A stretch of DNA of 64,000 nt, from assembly GCF_964275005.1 (NCBI RefSeq), contig NC_092701.1:32693919-32757918 (forward strand). The letters run 5' to 3'. Position numbers and translations under genes: made by a program. The stretch is from Diadema setosum. Taxonomy: Eukaryota > Echinodermata > Echinoidea > Diadematoida > Diadematidae. Positions 45,593-56,067 of the stretch are shown here, piece by piece (position 1 is the first letter of the stretch; each line of letters opens with the position of its first letter). Below the pieces are notes generated by a model. That model did no database searches, had not been told where the DNA came from, and saw nothing but the letters and a program-made list of their open reading frames with translations.

Positions 45593-46752
45593 GTGACGTC
45601 ATAATTTCGGTCCCCGAAATTTCGCCGTCAGATCGGGCTCTGGTGGTCAGAAAAGGGTCTCAAAACATCATCTATAATCCATCGTTCTAGAGACGTTTTG
45701 ACCTTCTGAAACTTAATTATTCATATTCCTAGAGACTTAAGCTTTCCAGAAATGTATATGATTCACCTTACTTATGAATATTGAGCTATTCATCTCGTTC
45801 ATTGTACTTTAAGGATAGAAACAAGATTAGAAAAAAGGGAGCAATCTCATAGCAAATCAAAATTACTTATATTTCACTCAGCAGAATAATTTACCTTTTG
45901 TAAATTCCTTGTGAAAAATGAACACATTTTGCAATTGATTTTCTTGGAGTATTTTGGGACAAGATTCAATTTTTTTTAATGTTTTTGTTTTATATCTGGG
46001 GGATTTTTGTAAACAGGCGGAGGATTTCTGTACCATGTTTTGGTGTTTTGTGCTTGTTAAATCTTTTGCTAACCCTTCAATTCTCCCGTCTTTTTGAAAA
46101 ACAACTAAATTGTTTTCTTTTGGACCAAGGTTATCTTGTTTTATAAACTTTGTCACGGACCAATATAATGCATAACAAAAAGAAACTTTACCAAAACGAA
46201 GCAGTAAATAAGAGATAAGCATCTTGATATGAACATCTGAAGGAGGAGAAAATAATCCCTTTGCAATATAAGTTCCATCTAAACATGCTATTTGTAAGTT
46301 TATCTCAAGACGTCAGCAAATCTTACATTGTTTTCTCTTATAAAATATATTTTGGTAATGTATTTATGATGTGCATCTTTCTTATTCCTTGCTCAGAAGA
46401 TTTTTTTGTTAAGGAGTAAGACAATGAACTTTGATATCTTAGAGTTTGAAGTCAGTGACTGCTTTTTATTGATTCTTTGATATCCCTAAAAAGTTTGCAA
46501 ACAAACATCTATTTCTTTTGGACCGAGGTTGTCGTGTTGATGTTTTGTGCCTACCTATGGCTATATTTTATTTTGGACCTATCTTTTTGCACAAAGAAAA
46601 CGAGCAAAACAACAATAAGGAAGTATTAAAAAAAGTAAGCTCAAGGGGAGTGTTTTATCCCACAGCAAGACGAAGTTTGTCATTGCTTGTCAAGGTCTTA
46701 GAAATAGAGGTCCTTAACAAGGATAGATTCAATTCAATTTTGTTGTTCATAT
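45593..46752. repeat. tandem duplication, unit 1 (1160 bp)
   Basis: The unit from GTGACGTCATAATTTCGG to TTTTGTTGTTCATAT is repeated immediately at 46753. The encoded 114-codon minus frame (45878-46222 and 47038-47382) is the same in both, and I find no difference between the two copies where I compared lines. The frames inside have no recognisable domain and are not called as genes. The duplication is very recent or an assembly artefact. Confidence 0.9.
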
Positions 46753-47912
46753 GTGACGTCATAATTTCGGTCCCCGAAATTTCGCCGTCAGATCGGGCTC
46801 TGGTGGTCAGAAAAGGGTCTCAAAACATCATCTATAATCCATCGTTCTAGAGACGTTTTGACCTTCTGAAACTTAATTATTCATATTCCTAGAGACTTAA
46901 GCTTTCCAGAAATGTATATGATTCACCTTACTTATGAATATTGAGCTATTCATCTCGTTCATTGTACTTTAAGGATAGAAACAAGATTAGAAAAAAGGGA
47001 GCAATCTCATAGCAAATCAAAATTACTTATATTTCACTCAGCAGAATAATTTACCTTTTGTAAATTCCTTGTGAAAAATGAACACATTTTGCAATTGATT
47101 TTCTTGGAGTATTTTGGGACAAGATTCAATTTTTTTTAATGTTTTTGTTTTATATCTGGGGGATTTTTGTAAACAGGCGGAGGATTTCTGTACCATGTTT
47201 TGGTGTTTTGTGCTTGTTAAATCTTTTGCTAACCCTTCAATTCTCCCGTCTTTTTGAAAAACAACTAAATTGTTTTCTTTTGGACCAAGGTTATCTTGTT
47301 TTATAAACTTTGTCACGGACCAATATAATGCATAACAAAAAGAAACTTTACCAAAACGAAGCAGTAAATAAGAGATAAGCATCTTGATATGAACATCTGA
47401 AGGAGGAGAAAATAATCCCTTTGCAATATAAGTTCCATCTAAACATGCTATTTGTAAGTTTATCTCAAGACGTCAGCAAATCTTACATTGTTTTCTCTTA
47501 TAAAATATATTTTGGTAATGTATTTATGATGTGCATCTTTCTTATTCCTTGCTCAGAAGATTTTTTTGTTAAGGAGTAAGACAATGAACTTTGATATCTT
47601 AGAGTTTGAAGTCAGTGACTGCTTTTTATTGATTCTTTGATATCCCTAAAAAGTTTGCAAACAAACATCTATTTCTTTTGGACCGAGGTTGTCGTGTTGA
47701 TGTTTTGTGCCTACCTATGGCTATATTTTATTTTGGACCTATCTTTTTGCACAAAGAAAACGAGCAAAACAACAATAAGGAAGTATTAAAAAAAGTAAGC
47801 TCAAGGGGAGTGTTTTATCCCACAGCAAGACGAAGTTTGTCATTGCTTGTCAAGGTCTTAGAAATAGAGGTCCTTAACAAGGATAGATTCAATTCAATTT
47901 TGTTGTTCATAT
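46753..47912. repeat. tandem duplication, unit 2 (1160 bp)
   Basis: Second copy, offset exactly 1160 bp. The trinucleotide GTG occurs at the start of unit 1 (45593), at the junction (46753) and just after unit 2 (47913), so the breakpoints show 3 bp of microhomology. After 47915 the sequence departs (GTGGAGGTAGAGG). Confidence 0.9.
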
Positions 47913-48834
47913 GTGGAGGTAGAGGACGACTGTTTTTCTTTTATATATATAGTTTTGCATACTTTCATATATAGAGGGAATTGGAAGAGCTTAAAGGTCT
48001 TGTTTACCTTTGGGAGCAGTGATCTAAAAAATGTTCAAGATATCACTTTTGATGCATAGACGTGTATGTCAGTTGGATCACAAAGCAACCTACCATATGA
48101 AATTTTCGCAATTAAGCCTAAAATGTATGGAGATATTACTATTTTTCTCAATAAATCATAATTGTAGACATTTTAGTCTCGATTATTTTTAATTATAACT
48201 ATTGTATATATTTTGTGTATTAAACTGATTAAAATGTATACATTGGTTGTTTCTATCCCTAACTCACATTCTAAAACTATTTCGAAACACTGTAGCTGGG
48301 TTTTTGTTTCATCTGCAAATGGTAAATTATGCCTTTAATGACAGCCGCGCGATTAGGATTCTTGCGAACAGAAGGTCTTCGCGACGGTCATGGGAGAAGC
48401 CACATTGTAGACCTACATTGTTCCGTACCGTCACAGCCTTGTGCGTGCAATGCAAGGAACTCAAGGATTAATTCATCTCCTATAGACTGCCGGCGAGCCA
48501 TGTAACTGTCTCACGAGAATCATGAGGTAACGGTTTAAAATGGCTGAACCTGACCATTCTCGTTGCATGGCATGCCTCCCTTCTTACCCTATTATGGAAT
48601 TTCTTCTATGAAATGAAATCATACCAGAAAAACAAGGTGGTGAAATAATATTGCTTATACAAATATCATGATGAGGTATATATACTCATGATTCGTTTGT
48701 CCACGCCCGAGTTCAGTTTGCAGCATAAGACTCTAACTAGTCGTGTGGACCATTAAGAAGGACACAGTTATAAATCGGTCAGGACAAAACAAAAGCAAAA
48801 CTAAACAAAACAAAAATTGGCCGATGACGTCCCT
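47913..48834. other. intergenic, nothing recognised
   Basis: AT-rich, with a short GC-richer patch at about 48340-48440. No exon or repeat match. Confidence 0.5.
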
Positions 48835-49066
48835 ACTGGAAAGTACACAGTGTTCCACAGTGTATCCCACTATGTGAAAAACGCTCGAATTTAACAGTGT
48901 GAAGATTATTTCCCATTGTGTGGTTTTCACAGAGTGCTATGGTGTGTTTCAAACTGTTAAAACGCCCGAATTTAACAGGTGAAGAATTTCACACTGTGTT
49001 CACACTGTGTTCACGCTGTGTTTGTCACACTGTCACGACTGTGGGACACTGTGTTCTTTCCGGGGA
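48835..49066. mobile_element. foldback element with GGAAAGNACACAGTG ends
   Basis: TGGAAAGTACACAGTGTTCC at the left is mirrored by CACTGTGTTCTTTCCGG at the right. The interior is mostly CACTGTG or CACAGTG motifs, including TTCACACTGTG repeats at 48989-49015, with CGCCCGAATTTAACAG twice. Non-coding. It has the same plan as the elements at 6007 and 52293: the interior is built from the end motif. Confidence 0.7.
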
Positions 49067-50364
49067 TGAGAACAAACAAACGTTGCGAAAGGAGACAGAT
49101 GACATTCAGTCTTAGCGGATGTAGACCGATGATTATTATATGCCACTATGTGAACAGTGCATATCTATGATAATAAGAACCAATCCACTTCAAACACTTA
49201 AAAGTATCTTCGATCCATGTATTAAGCAACATCTCCCTCATTACGTCAATTAGATCACCTTTTTTCAGCTACTCCTGGTTTTTAAACTTTCGAAACAACC
49301 ATCACGCACTTCCGACAAAGGAACAAATCAAGTGCCACTAGTTCGTCTGAAAGTTTGGCTTGTAAATCTATAGTCTATTAGCAAAACTCCCCGGGATGTC
49401 AGTTTGGCCCTTATTTTTTCCATTTTCTTTTTTTTTTTACCAAAGAAAAAAAAAATAAGTATGCTTATCCAAAAGTTTGCCCAAATCAATTGATGTCTTT
49501 CAGGTATCATAGCGTGCATTGTGAAAGAGCCAGGAGTCCGTAAAGATAGAACTTGAACGAATAGCAATTAGAAATGGATGACAATAGCCAATCCTTTTCC
49601 ACGCCATGCAGTCTACTTTGAGGCTGGATATCTAACCAAATCGAGGGGGTTTGTTTCGGTTTAAATTCCAGAAACTAAGGGTAATTTTAGGGAGAGACAG
49701 TATCTATCAAGGAAGGCTTAGAAACGTTTGTTTGGTGGCAGGTTGGATTTTTTTTTTTTATTATGGAGGAGTGGTCTATTTTTTTTTCCAGAAGCCACCC
49801 CCTCTCCAGACCATGTAAACTCACCATTGATGTAAATCAGTATGAACTTTTAATTTTGTATACCATTCATTTCAAAAGCCCTTGCAAATAATAACACATG
49901 ATTTATTCATGTATACTTAGTATTTGTATCGCTTTTCAGTGGATTAAAAAAAAACTCACTTGAATTGAATTTAATTTAATTTAATTTAATCAAATTTAAT
50001 TCAATTTAATTTGATAAAATTCAGTTTGATTTAATTGAAATGAATTGAAATGAGCCAAATTGATTTGAATAAAACCGACTTCTTTTTCGGCCGGATGATA
50101 TTCACTGCTGAATCATTTCACAATTTCATACTTCAAAATATGTACAGATAGCAGGAAGGACTGAAACCGGAAATGAAAACGAAATGGTCTATTCCTGCAT
50201 GACCCTATTTTACGTGCAAGGGTGATTCTAGCCTATCGACAGATGTGACCACGAAGTGCCATATTAAGCTGATAAGAAAGGCAAAATGTGGCGGTTTTCG
50301 TGTAACCTTGTATATAGTAGTGCTCGTTGTTTACGACCTCAATCTAGTTAGTAGCTTGGTTTGT
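49067..50364. other. intergenic with AATTTAATTT simple repeat
   Basis: A TTTAATTTAATT-type repeat at about 49966-50045, A/T runs at 49429-49458. No gene. Confidence 0.5.
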
Positions 50365-50640
50365 CAAATCATGGTCGTACACACCCGGATGGACTCGAAC
50401 CAACGACCTACTGATTACTGTAGACAGGCGTCACATCCACTATTATAGACCATGTAGACTACCCGGATTATGCCCCCGATAGCCGGGCAGGTGATGATCT
50501 GATCCCTCTAATAGCTTCGGGTACCGCGATACTTGGGTCGAGTTGGTTTGACTCCAACCCTCCTTTGCATGCCCATGATTTCTATCATGGCTACTATACT
50601 AAAACACTGAATAATCGGTGGTTATTTACGTCACTTTGTC
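50365..50640. mobile_element. diverged copy of the tRNA-like inverted element
   Basis: CAAATCATGGTCGTACACACC and GGATGGACTCGAACCAACGAC match the layout of the left arm at 27.78 kb, and TATCATGGCTACTATACTAAA then ACACTGAATAATC matches the right arm at 28.02 kb. The B-box-like part (read on minus: GGTTCGAGTCC) is retained. More eroded than the 27.7 kb copy, and the outer left arm is not found. Confidence 0.5.
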
Positions 50641-51460
50641 CATCACCTACAATATAAATAACTGGACGCATGAATCATTAATTTGAACAATACAGCTGTA
50701 AAATCTCGTTTTGTGATGCTGTATTAACGCTTGGTAAGCAAATGATGTATAAAGGTTATGATAAAAAGGCTATGCTTATAAAGGCTATGACGTGAGAGTC
50801 TATAGTAAGGAGGTTGGTGAAGGGATCCTGCGTTATGTTTCCTTGATGCCTTTGTATTTATTGTAGATGACATTTTCACGCTTAGATTTGAAATTAGGAA
50901 CGGAAACAGAGAGAAATTCGAGAGAGAAAGATTCGAGGGTTTCCTTTAGGGAGAAGAGTGAAAAAAAAAATGTAAGCAGTTGGCGAGTTGGGAAAAATCC
51001 AAGGGGAAAACAAAGACTGCGTGGATATACAAGAAAATTCCACATAAAACAAGGTTACTCTACCATGTATTTTCGTATATCTAATGAGCAGAAAGTCTAC
51101 ACCTTCACATGTAAACATGTACTAAAGAAGTCTAATCGGAGCGGTCTCTTTGCTTATGTAAGTAACAGGACCGGTTTTTTTTTTTTTTGTGTGTGTGTTT
51201 TTTTTCAGTGAAAGGGCACCAGTTTCTGGGACAAAAGACGCGGGTGGAGACATTTTTGATGACAGTTGCAACTACCAAATTCGGCTTACAAACGTCACAT
51301 TTATTTTTATGACACTCCTCTAACATGTAAAAGAAATAGGGAATCAAAGATAACAAAGTGGGAGACAGAGTGAGAGGAGGGAGATATAGGCGTGCATCTG
51401 TGACCAGTGTATTTAGATGTAAACACACCTTGTGGCCCAGCCAGGACGCAGTAAACGACC
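50641..51460. other. intergenic, nothing recognised
   Basis: Open frames on both strands at 50833-51211 overlap each other and have no domain. Their composition follows the purine bias of the strand. A T-run then GT run lies at 51175-51205. Confidence 0.45.
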
Positions 51461-53069
51461 GGACCGGATGTCTCCTATCGTGTTTGTCATTTCGATCTGA
51501 CTTCGACCGGGCAAAGCAGCCGGATGAAATGGTAATTAACACTCCATGTAATTGGAATTAACCACAATACAAATTGTAAAACAGGAAACAAAACAAAACA
51601 GGATGTCAACTAGCTGGAATGTCAGAAGTGATATTGAAAGCTGATAGCCGTATAAAGTTTGGATATATCTTCCACAGTGTTACGGTATATCCTGTAAGGC
51701 AATTTGACCTCTGCACGACAATCGCGTTTTGGGGCGATATAATAGCAGACACAGGTGCCGTCTACCTTTCAAGCCACATTACTACAATCCTGTAACTATG
51801 TAATAGCATAGTGCGAATCATTAATATGATTTATCATTTTTCATGCACTTCACGAATGGAATACTCAGATACTAATTTCTGCGCGTATGAGTGAGAAATT
51901 TGGAGATGATCATGTCACGACCTCCAGCTTCCAGTTTGCGTAAATATGTGGCTCTGACCAATAGCAATACTTTTTGAAAACACGTGACATCTTGAAATAA
52001 AGTCAGAATTTTAAAAGTGCTTGAGTGAAACTTTTAACTTTCTATTTCTTTGATCAGACTTGATTTGATTTGATTTGATTTATCCACAAAATACATATAC
52101 CTATACATTAAACACAAATATATAAATTGTTTGTACATGGAAATATGTCATATACATTTTGTGTGGAACGTCGTATTATAAGCTATGATTTAAAGCTTGA
52201 CGGGAACGTTCAATAGATATAACTTACACAAATATGGATATAGAAGAGGGTATAATGCGCGTTCAGTATGTTTCATGGCTAGAAATACGGTACTCTAAAA
52301 AAAAAATCGAGGGAAGATATTCACTCTTAAAGGAGTGAATTAAAAAAGAGTGAATTTAGAGTGAAATTGGAGTGAGTTTTGAGTGAAAATATTCATTTTC
52401 ACACATTTTAGAGTGACCTCAGGGATCACTTCAAAATCTTCGAGTGATCCTTGAGGTCACTCCAAAATGAGTGAAAATGAACATTTTCACTTTAAATTCA
52501 CTCCTTTAAGAGTGAATATTTTCACTCGATTTTTTTTTAAGAGTAGAAGGAGAGAGAACGGAAGAGAAATCGGGAGAATTGGAAGAAGGGTACTCCACAT
52601 CATGATAGTCTAATAAGGTATGCAAATTTGATTTGGCATTTCCTTATAATTCCTGTCACCTTCTACAGAGGATGAATGTAACCCAAGGGCATTGCTAGAT
52701 AGAGATCACAGAACAGAATAAATGAGAGGTTACACACGTGTTCGTCATATCATAAAACTATGTGTTAATTTTCAATCAAACTATCAGGATTTTTATATAA
52801 TCCACTCTTCCTCCCTATTCTCTCTGATCCAGAATTGCATGAGGTTGTAATGTCTCCTAGGACCACTTTCTAAGGCAGCAAAAAATAAAATATGTGATCG
52901 TTGATTTCTTGCAAAAAAAAAAAAAAAAATGAATGGAGAAAGTGACACGAAGAACTGTCATAGGCGTACTCCTCATGATAGGTACATCCTGCAGGAAATA
53001 GACAAAAACATATGATGCCTGTCAGAAATAATAAGTTATCTGAAATAATCATGCTGTTTCAGTGTGGCC
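51461..53069. repeat. duplicated segment, copy 1
   Basis: Matches 62659-63993 from GGACCGGAT to CAGTGTGGCC in the same order and orientation, with substitutions and small indels. Shared landmarks: TCGACCGGGCAAAGCAGCC-like block, GGTAATTAACACTCCATG, GGATGTCAACTAGCTGGAAT, a TTGATT repeat with TTTGTACATG, ACATCATGATAGTCTAATAA, GGACCACTTTCTAAGGCAGC. The TTGATTT repeat followed by AT-rich sequence resembles a minus-strand retroelement tail. It holds the inserted element 52293-52543. No gene. Confidence 0.85.
52293..52543. mobile_element. 251 bp foldback element with TA target duplication
   Basis: The left 48 bp (CTCTAAAAAAAAAATCGAG, then ATATTCACTCTTAAAGGAGT) is mirrored at the right (ACTCCTTTAAGAGTGAATAT, then CTCGATTTTTTTTTAAGAG). 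The interior is copies of GAGTGAAAT or TTTCACTC and GTGACCTCA. TA occurs on both sides (52291-52292, 52544-52545). The homologous segment at 63419-63427 reads AATACGATAGAAGG with a single TA and no insert, which fixes the borders. Non-coding. Confidence 0.9.
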
Positions 53070-53584
53070 GCTCGAACACGCATGTGATAACAAAGTTTAT
53101 TCCCATAAGCATCCGGAAGTGAGCGCTCGGCGTGTATTTGCGCGGTTTGTAGGAAGCTCTTTACGTACGTATGCCCTCCTGGTTGCATGCAAAGTACATT
53201 ATACACCGAAACAATCTGCTCTGTTGACTGTCACGTTTAAAGGTGCATAGTCCCGGTAGTGTAGAGGGCGCTGTTGATGATACTGCCGATCACCCTTAAC
53301 TTTTATACGAAGATTACCGAAGTTGAGCTGTTATCAAGAGTAAAGTGCGTAGGTGTTGCTAAGTAACATTACCTGGCGTTGTCTTCTCTGCACATCACGC
53401 AGTCTGCAGTAATGCCAGGGTGCGTGCATATGTGCTTCTTATTATGACATCACAAAAGAAGTTTGCTAAAGCTGTCATCCCCCTCAGCCGAATCATGAGC
53501 CGAACAGCTGTGATCGGACCACTGACTACAGTGGATCGGACTTCTTCGGACTCAGGGAAGTGGGTCAAAGCGTAAGTGCTAAAC
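53070..53584. other. intergenic, moderately GC-rich
   Basis: Short frames only. Nothing matched elsewhere in the window. Confidence 0.4.
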
Positions 53585-53805
53585 CGGGCATTCACACGTA
53601 CCGAGTTTGCGTAATTTGAATTAATTCTCTAATTAAGCAATGGCAAATGGAGTATTTTCTAATTACGCAAATTTGCCAATGGAAACTGGAAACGCGTACC
53701 TTCATTTGAAACTTAATTACAATTAAGTTTCAAATGACGGTCCGGAGGTGTTTTTGAATGAAGTTTTGCCAAAACAGTTTTACGAAAGTAGAACGTGATT
53801 GACCT

Positions 53806-55054
53806 CAAATTAGGTGATCCGAGTATCCTCTCGGATCACCTTCTGTATCTGTACGGATTCTTTCTTCTTCTTCTTTCTTTCTTTATTTCTCCTCAAAAGT
53901 TGTGTAGAGGTTAGCTCAGAAAGTCCTCTGCCTATCAATTTCAAAATTATACCATAATTATGTCTCAAAGACGACAGATCTAATAAAATCATTGTGATCA
54001 GTCGACCGTGACGTCACTATGACGTCATTTATATGAAATCACATTTTCATTCATATCTCATTAATGGAATGAAATTTCTCAATGAAATTTACGTCTCATG
54101 TAGTTCAAGTCAAGCTCTTTCTACTCATATTCTCAAAATTCATCTTTACACTTAAAACGTACGCGTACGCGCACGTTGAAATGTAAACATGCTCCAATCG
54201 AGCTCAAAATTTTTTGCACACGTTTCAGATCATTTAGAGCATTTTTCAAAAAAATAGAAAAAATGGACGGACGCGTACGCGCGCGCGCATATACGCACGC
54301 ACAGCTCATATGCAATAGAAATTTCCCGTTTTTCACACGGATCAGATGTCTGAAATGTCAAGGAATAATTCTACCAAGTTTCAAGTCAATCCGGCTCAAT
54401 ATGATGTCATATGGGCCCGTCAAAGTTGAAATTCCGCGCGCGCGTGAGACTTTGGGCTATCTTCCATGTGCTCCATTTTTTATTAGAAGTCCGGATTACG
54501 TCCAAAAACCTGGTTGAAATTGACGCTTAGCTTCAATGTCGGGAGATATGTCTTTCTTTCTCTGACTTTCTTTGCAATAGCTCAAGAAAAACACGCCCTT
54601 TAACCCCCATATTTTGCACATGTTTAGTTCATTTCAAGTACACCATTTCATAAAATAACAACTACTTCATCAGACACTGTAAGACAGGTAAATCAGGGTC
54701 AAAGGTCATAAATGTTTCATCCCGCATCTTGAATACCTGTCCTACCTTTGCCATGTTTTGCACACGCATAGACGGTGTCACAAGAATCATTTCACAAAAT
54801 AACCACTTTTTGCTCAGATGCCATCTTGGGTGTGCAAAGTGGGGTCAAAGGTCAAATATACTTCATTCTGTATCATCGTTATAGTGTATACGGAATTTGG
54901 TACCAAAGATGGCAGATCTGACTCCCTTTTCAAAATGAGAATCCAAACATCACACGGCCAATGTCCCTAAACACAGATGAAACCTGTATGGTCATGCCTA
55001 TTGGGATCAGGACTCATATCATTGATTTCCGAATAGATCGGATCACCTAATTTG
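53806..55054. mobile_element. nested element with CAAATTAGGTGATCCGA ends
   Basis: CAAATTAGGTGATCCGAG at the left is mirrored by CGGATCACCTAATTTG at the right. About 1.25 kb. Interior: a second GGATCACC near 53833, GTGACGTCACTATGACGTCA, two GGGTCAAAGGTCA motifs (near 54706 and 54843) and CGTACGCGCGCGCGC. Frames are short; probably non-autonomous. Confidence 0.65.
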
Positions 55055-55211
55055 TCAGTGTTGACAAAATTCCAAGTCTAGTTAAGTTTTTGGGGCGGAG
55101 CTTACGTGAAACCTTCAACCACTTCCGGAGAAAACCCGCGCTACTTTACACCGGCAAGAGTGATTGACGGGAACTTGGCAAGAAGCCACGCCTCCCCTCC
55201 TCGCTCTCGTA

Positions 55212-55777
55212 AGGGCTTTTTACACTTGTGTTTCTTAACCCCGGACTTTCTCTGACCCAGGACTATCGTTAGTCCCGTACCAATTTTTTCAGCTTTTTAC
55301 ACTCGCCAATTAGTCCCGTACTATCTCTTGTCCGGGGCTAAGGAGAAAACTGACCTTTTTACACTCGTCTTTCTTAGCCCCGGACTTTCCAAACCACATG
55401 AATATTCATAATTACGCTGTGTACTGTACACGTACACGCACGCACCGGCAGCACTTGATTACCTCGTTTCTGATTGGTCAGTGAGGGTCGCACTTCGTCT
55501 CCGTCGCTTAGCCCAGGATTATTTTTTCGTTCTGTTTACACTCACTTGCTTGGCACCGCAATTGCGGTGCTAGCACCGCAATTGCGGTGCTAACCCCTGC
55601 TATTTTGCAGGGCCAGATAGTACCGTACTATCGGTGGGGCTAGCCCACTTTGGCAAAAACGAGTGTAAACAGAAAGTGGGCTAAGGATAGTCCCGTACTA
55701 TCGGTGGGGCTAAGGCCCCCCCTTAGCCCCACCGATAGTCCGGGGCTAAGCAAAAATTTACAAGTGTAAAAAGCCCT
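55212..55777. mobile_element. nested element with AGGGCTTTTTACACTTGT ends
   Basis: AGGGCTTTTTACACTTGTG at the left is mirrored by ACAAGTGTAAAAAGCCCT at the right. Interior: many AGTCCCGTACTATC, CCCCGGACTTTC and GTCCGGGGCTAAG motifs in both orientations and a perfect CACCGCAATTGCGGTG palindrome twice near 55555-55595. Non-coding. Confidence 0.75.
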
Positions 55778-56067
55778 AAAGTCAAAATCGCAGGATCCGC
55801 GAAGCGTCTTTGTGCTTGTGAACGGACCGTGATTTGAAAGTTAATTAGAAGCAATTTTCAAATTAAGTTTCTAATTACGCAAACGCGGTACGTGTGAAAA
55901 GGCCCGAAGAGGAGTCGATAGCGTAGGTCTCTATAGGAAACTTGCGCCGTGCGCCCGCGTACGCATTCGACTAAACCACCAGGACCATGTGCCTTTAAAG
56001 CCTGTGCCGCGTGTTCTTTTTTGCGAGAACATCAGGAAGAAACCCTTTGAGTTTCATCTGTGCCAAG

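Larger units (their letters stand above)
53585..55905. mobile_element. host element with TTCACACGTACCG ends, carrying two insertions
   Basis: GGGCATTCACACGTACCGAG at the left is mirrored by CGGTACGTGTGAAAAGGCCC at the right. Both continue as GTTTGCGTAATT and AATTACGCAAAC. Next to the ends lie TTGAAACTTAATTACAATTAAG and related AATTAAGTTT pieces. The core (ACGGTCCGGAGGTGTTTTT, GGGGCGGAG) is shared with 36.8-37.0 kb. Two further inverted-repeat elements sit inside. No frame of its own. Confidence 0.7.

Noticed and set aside
45878-47382. Identical 114-codon minus frames and 98-110 codon plus frames in the tandem duplication
   Set aside because: Identity reflects the duplication, not selection; AT-rich, no domain, no splice or promoter signals seen.
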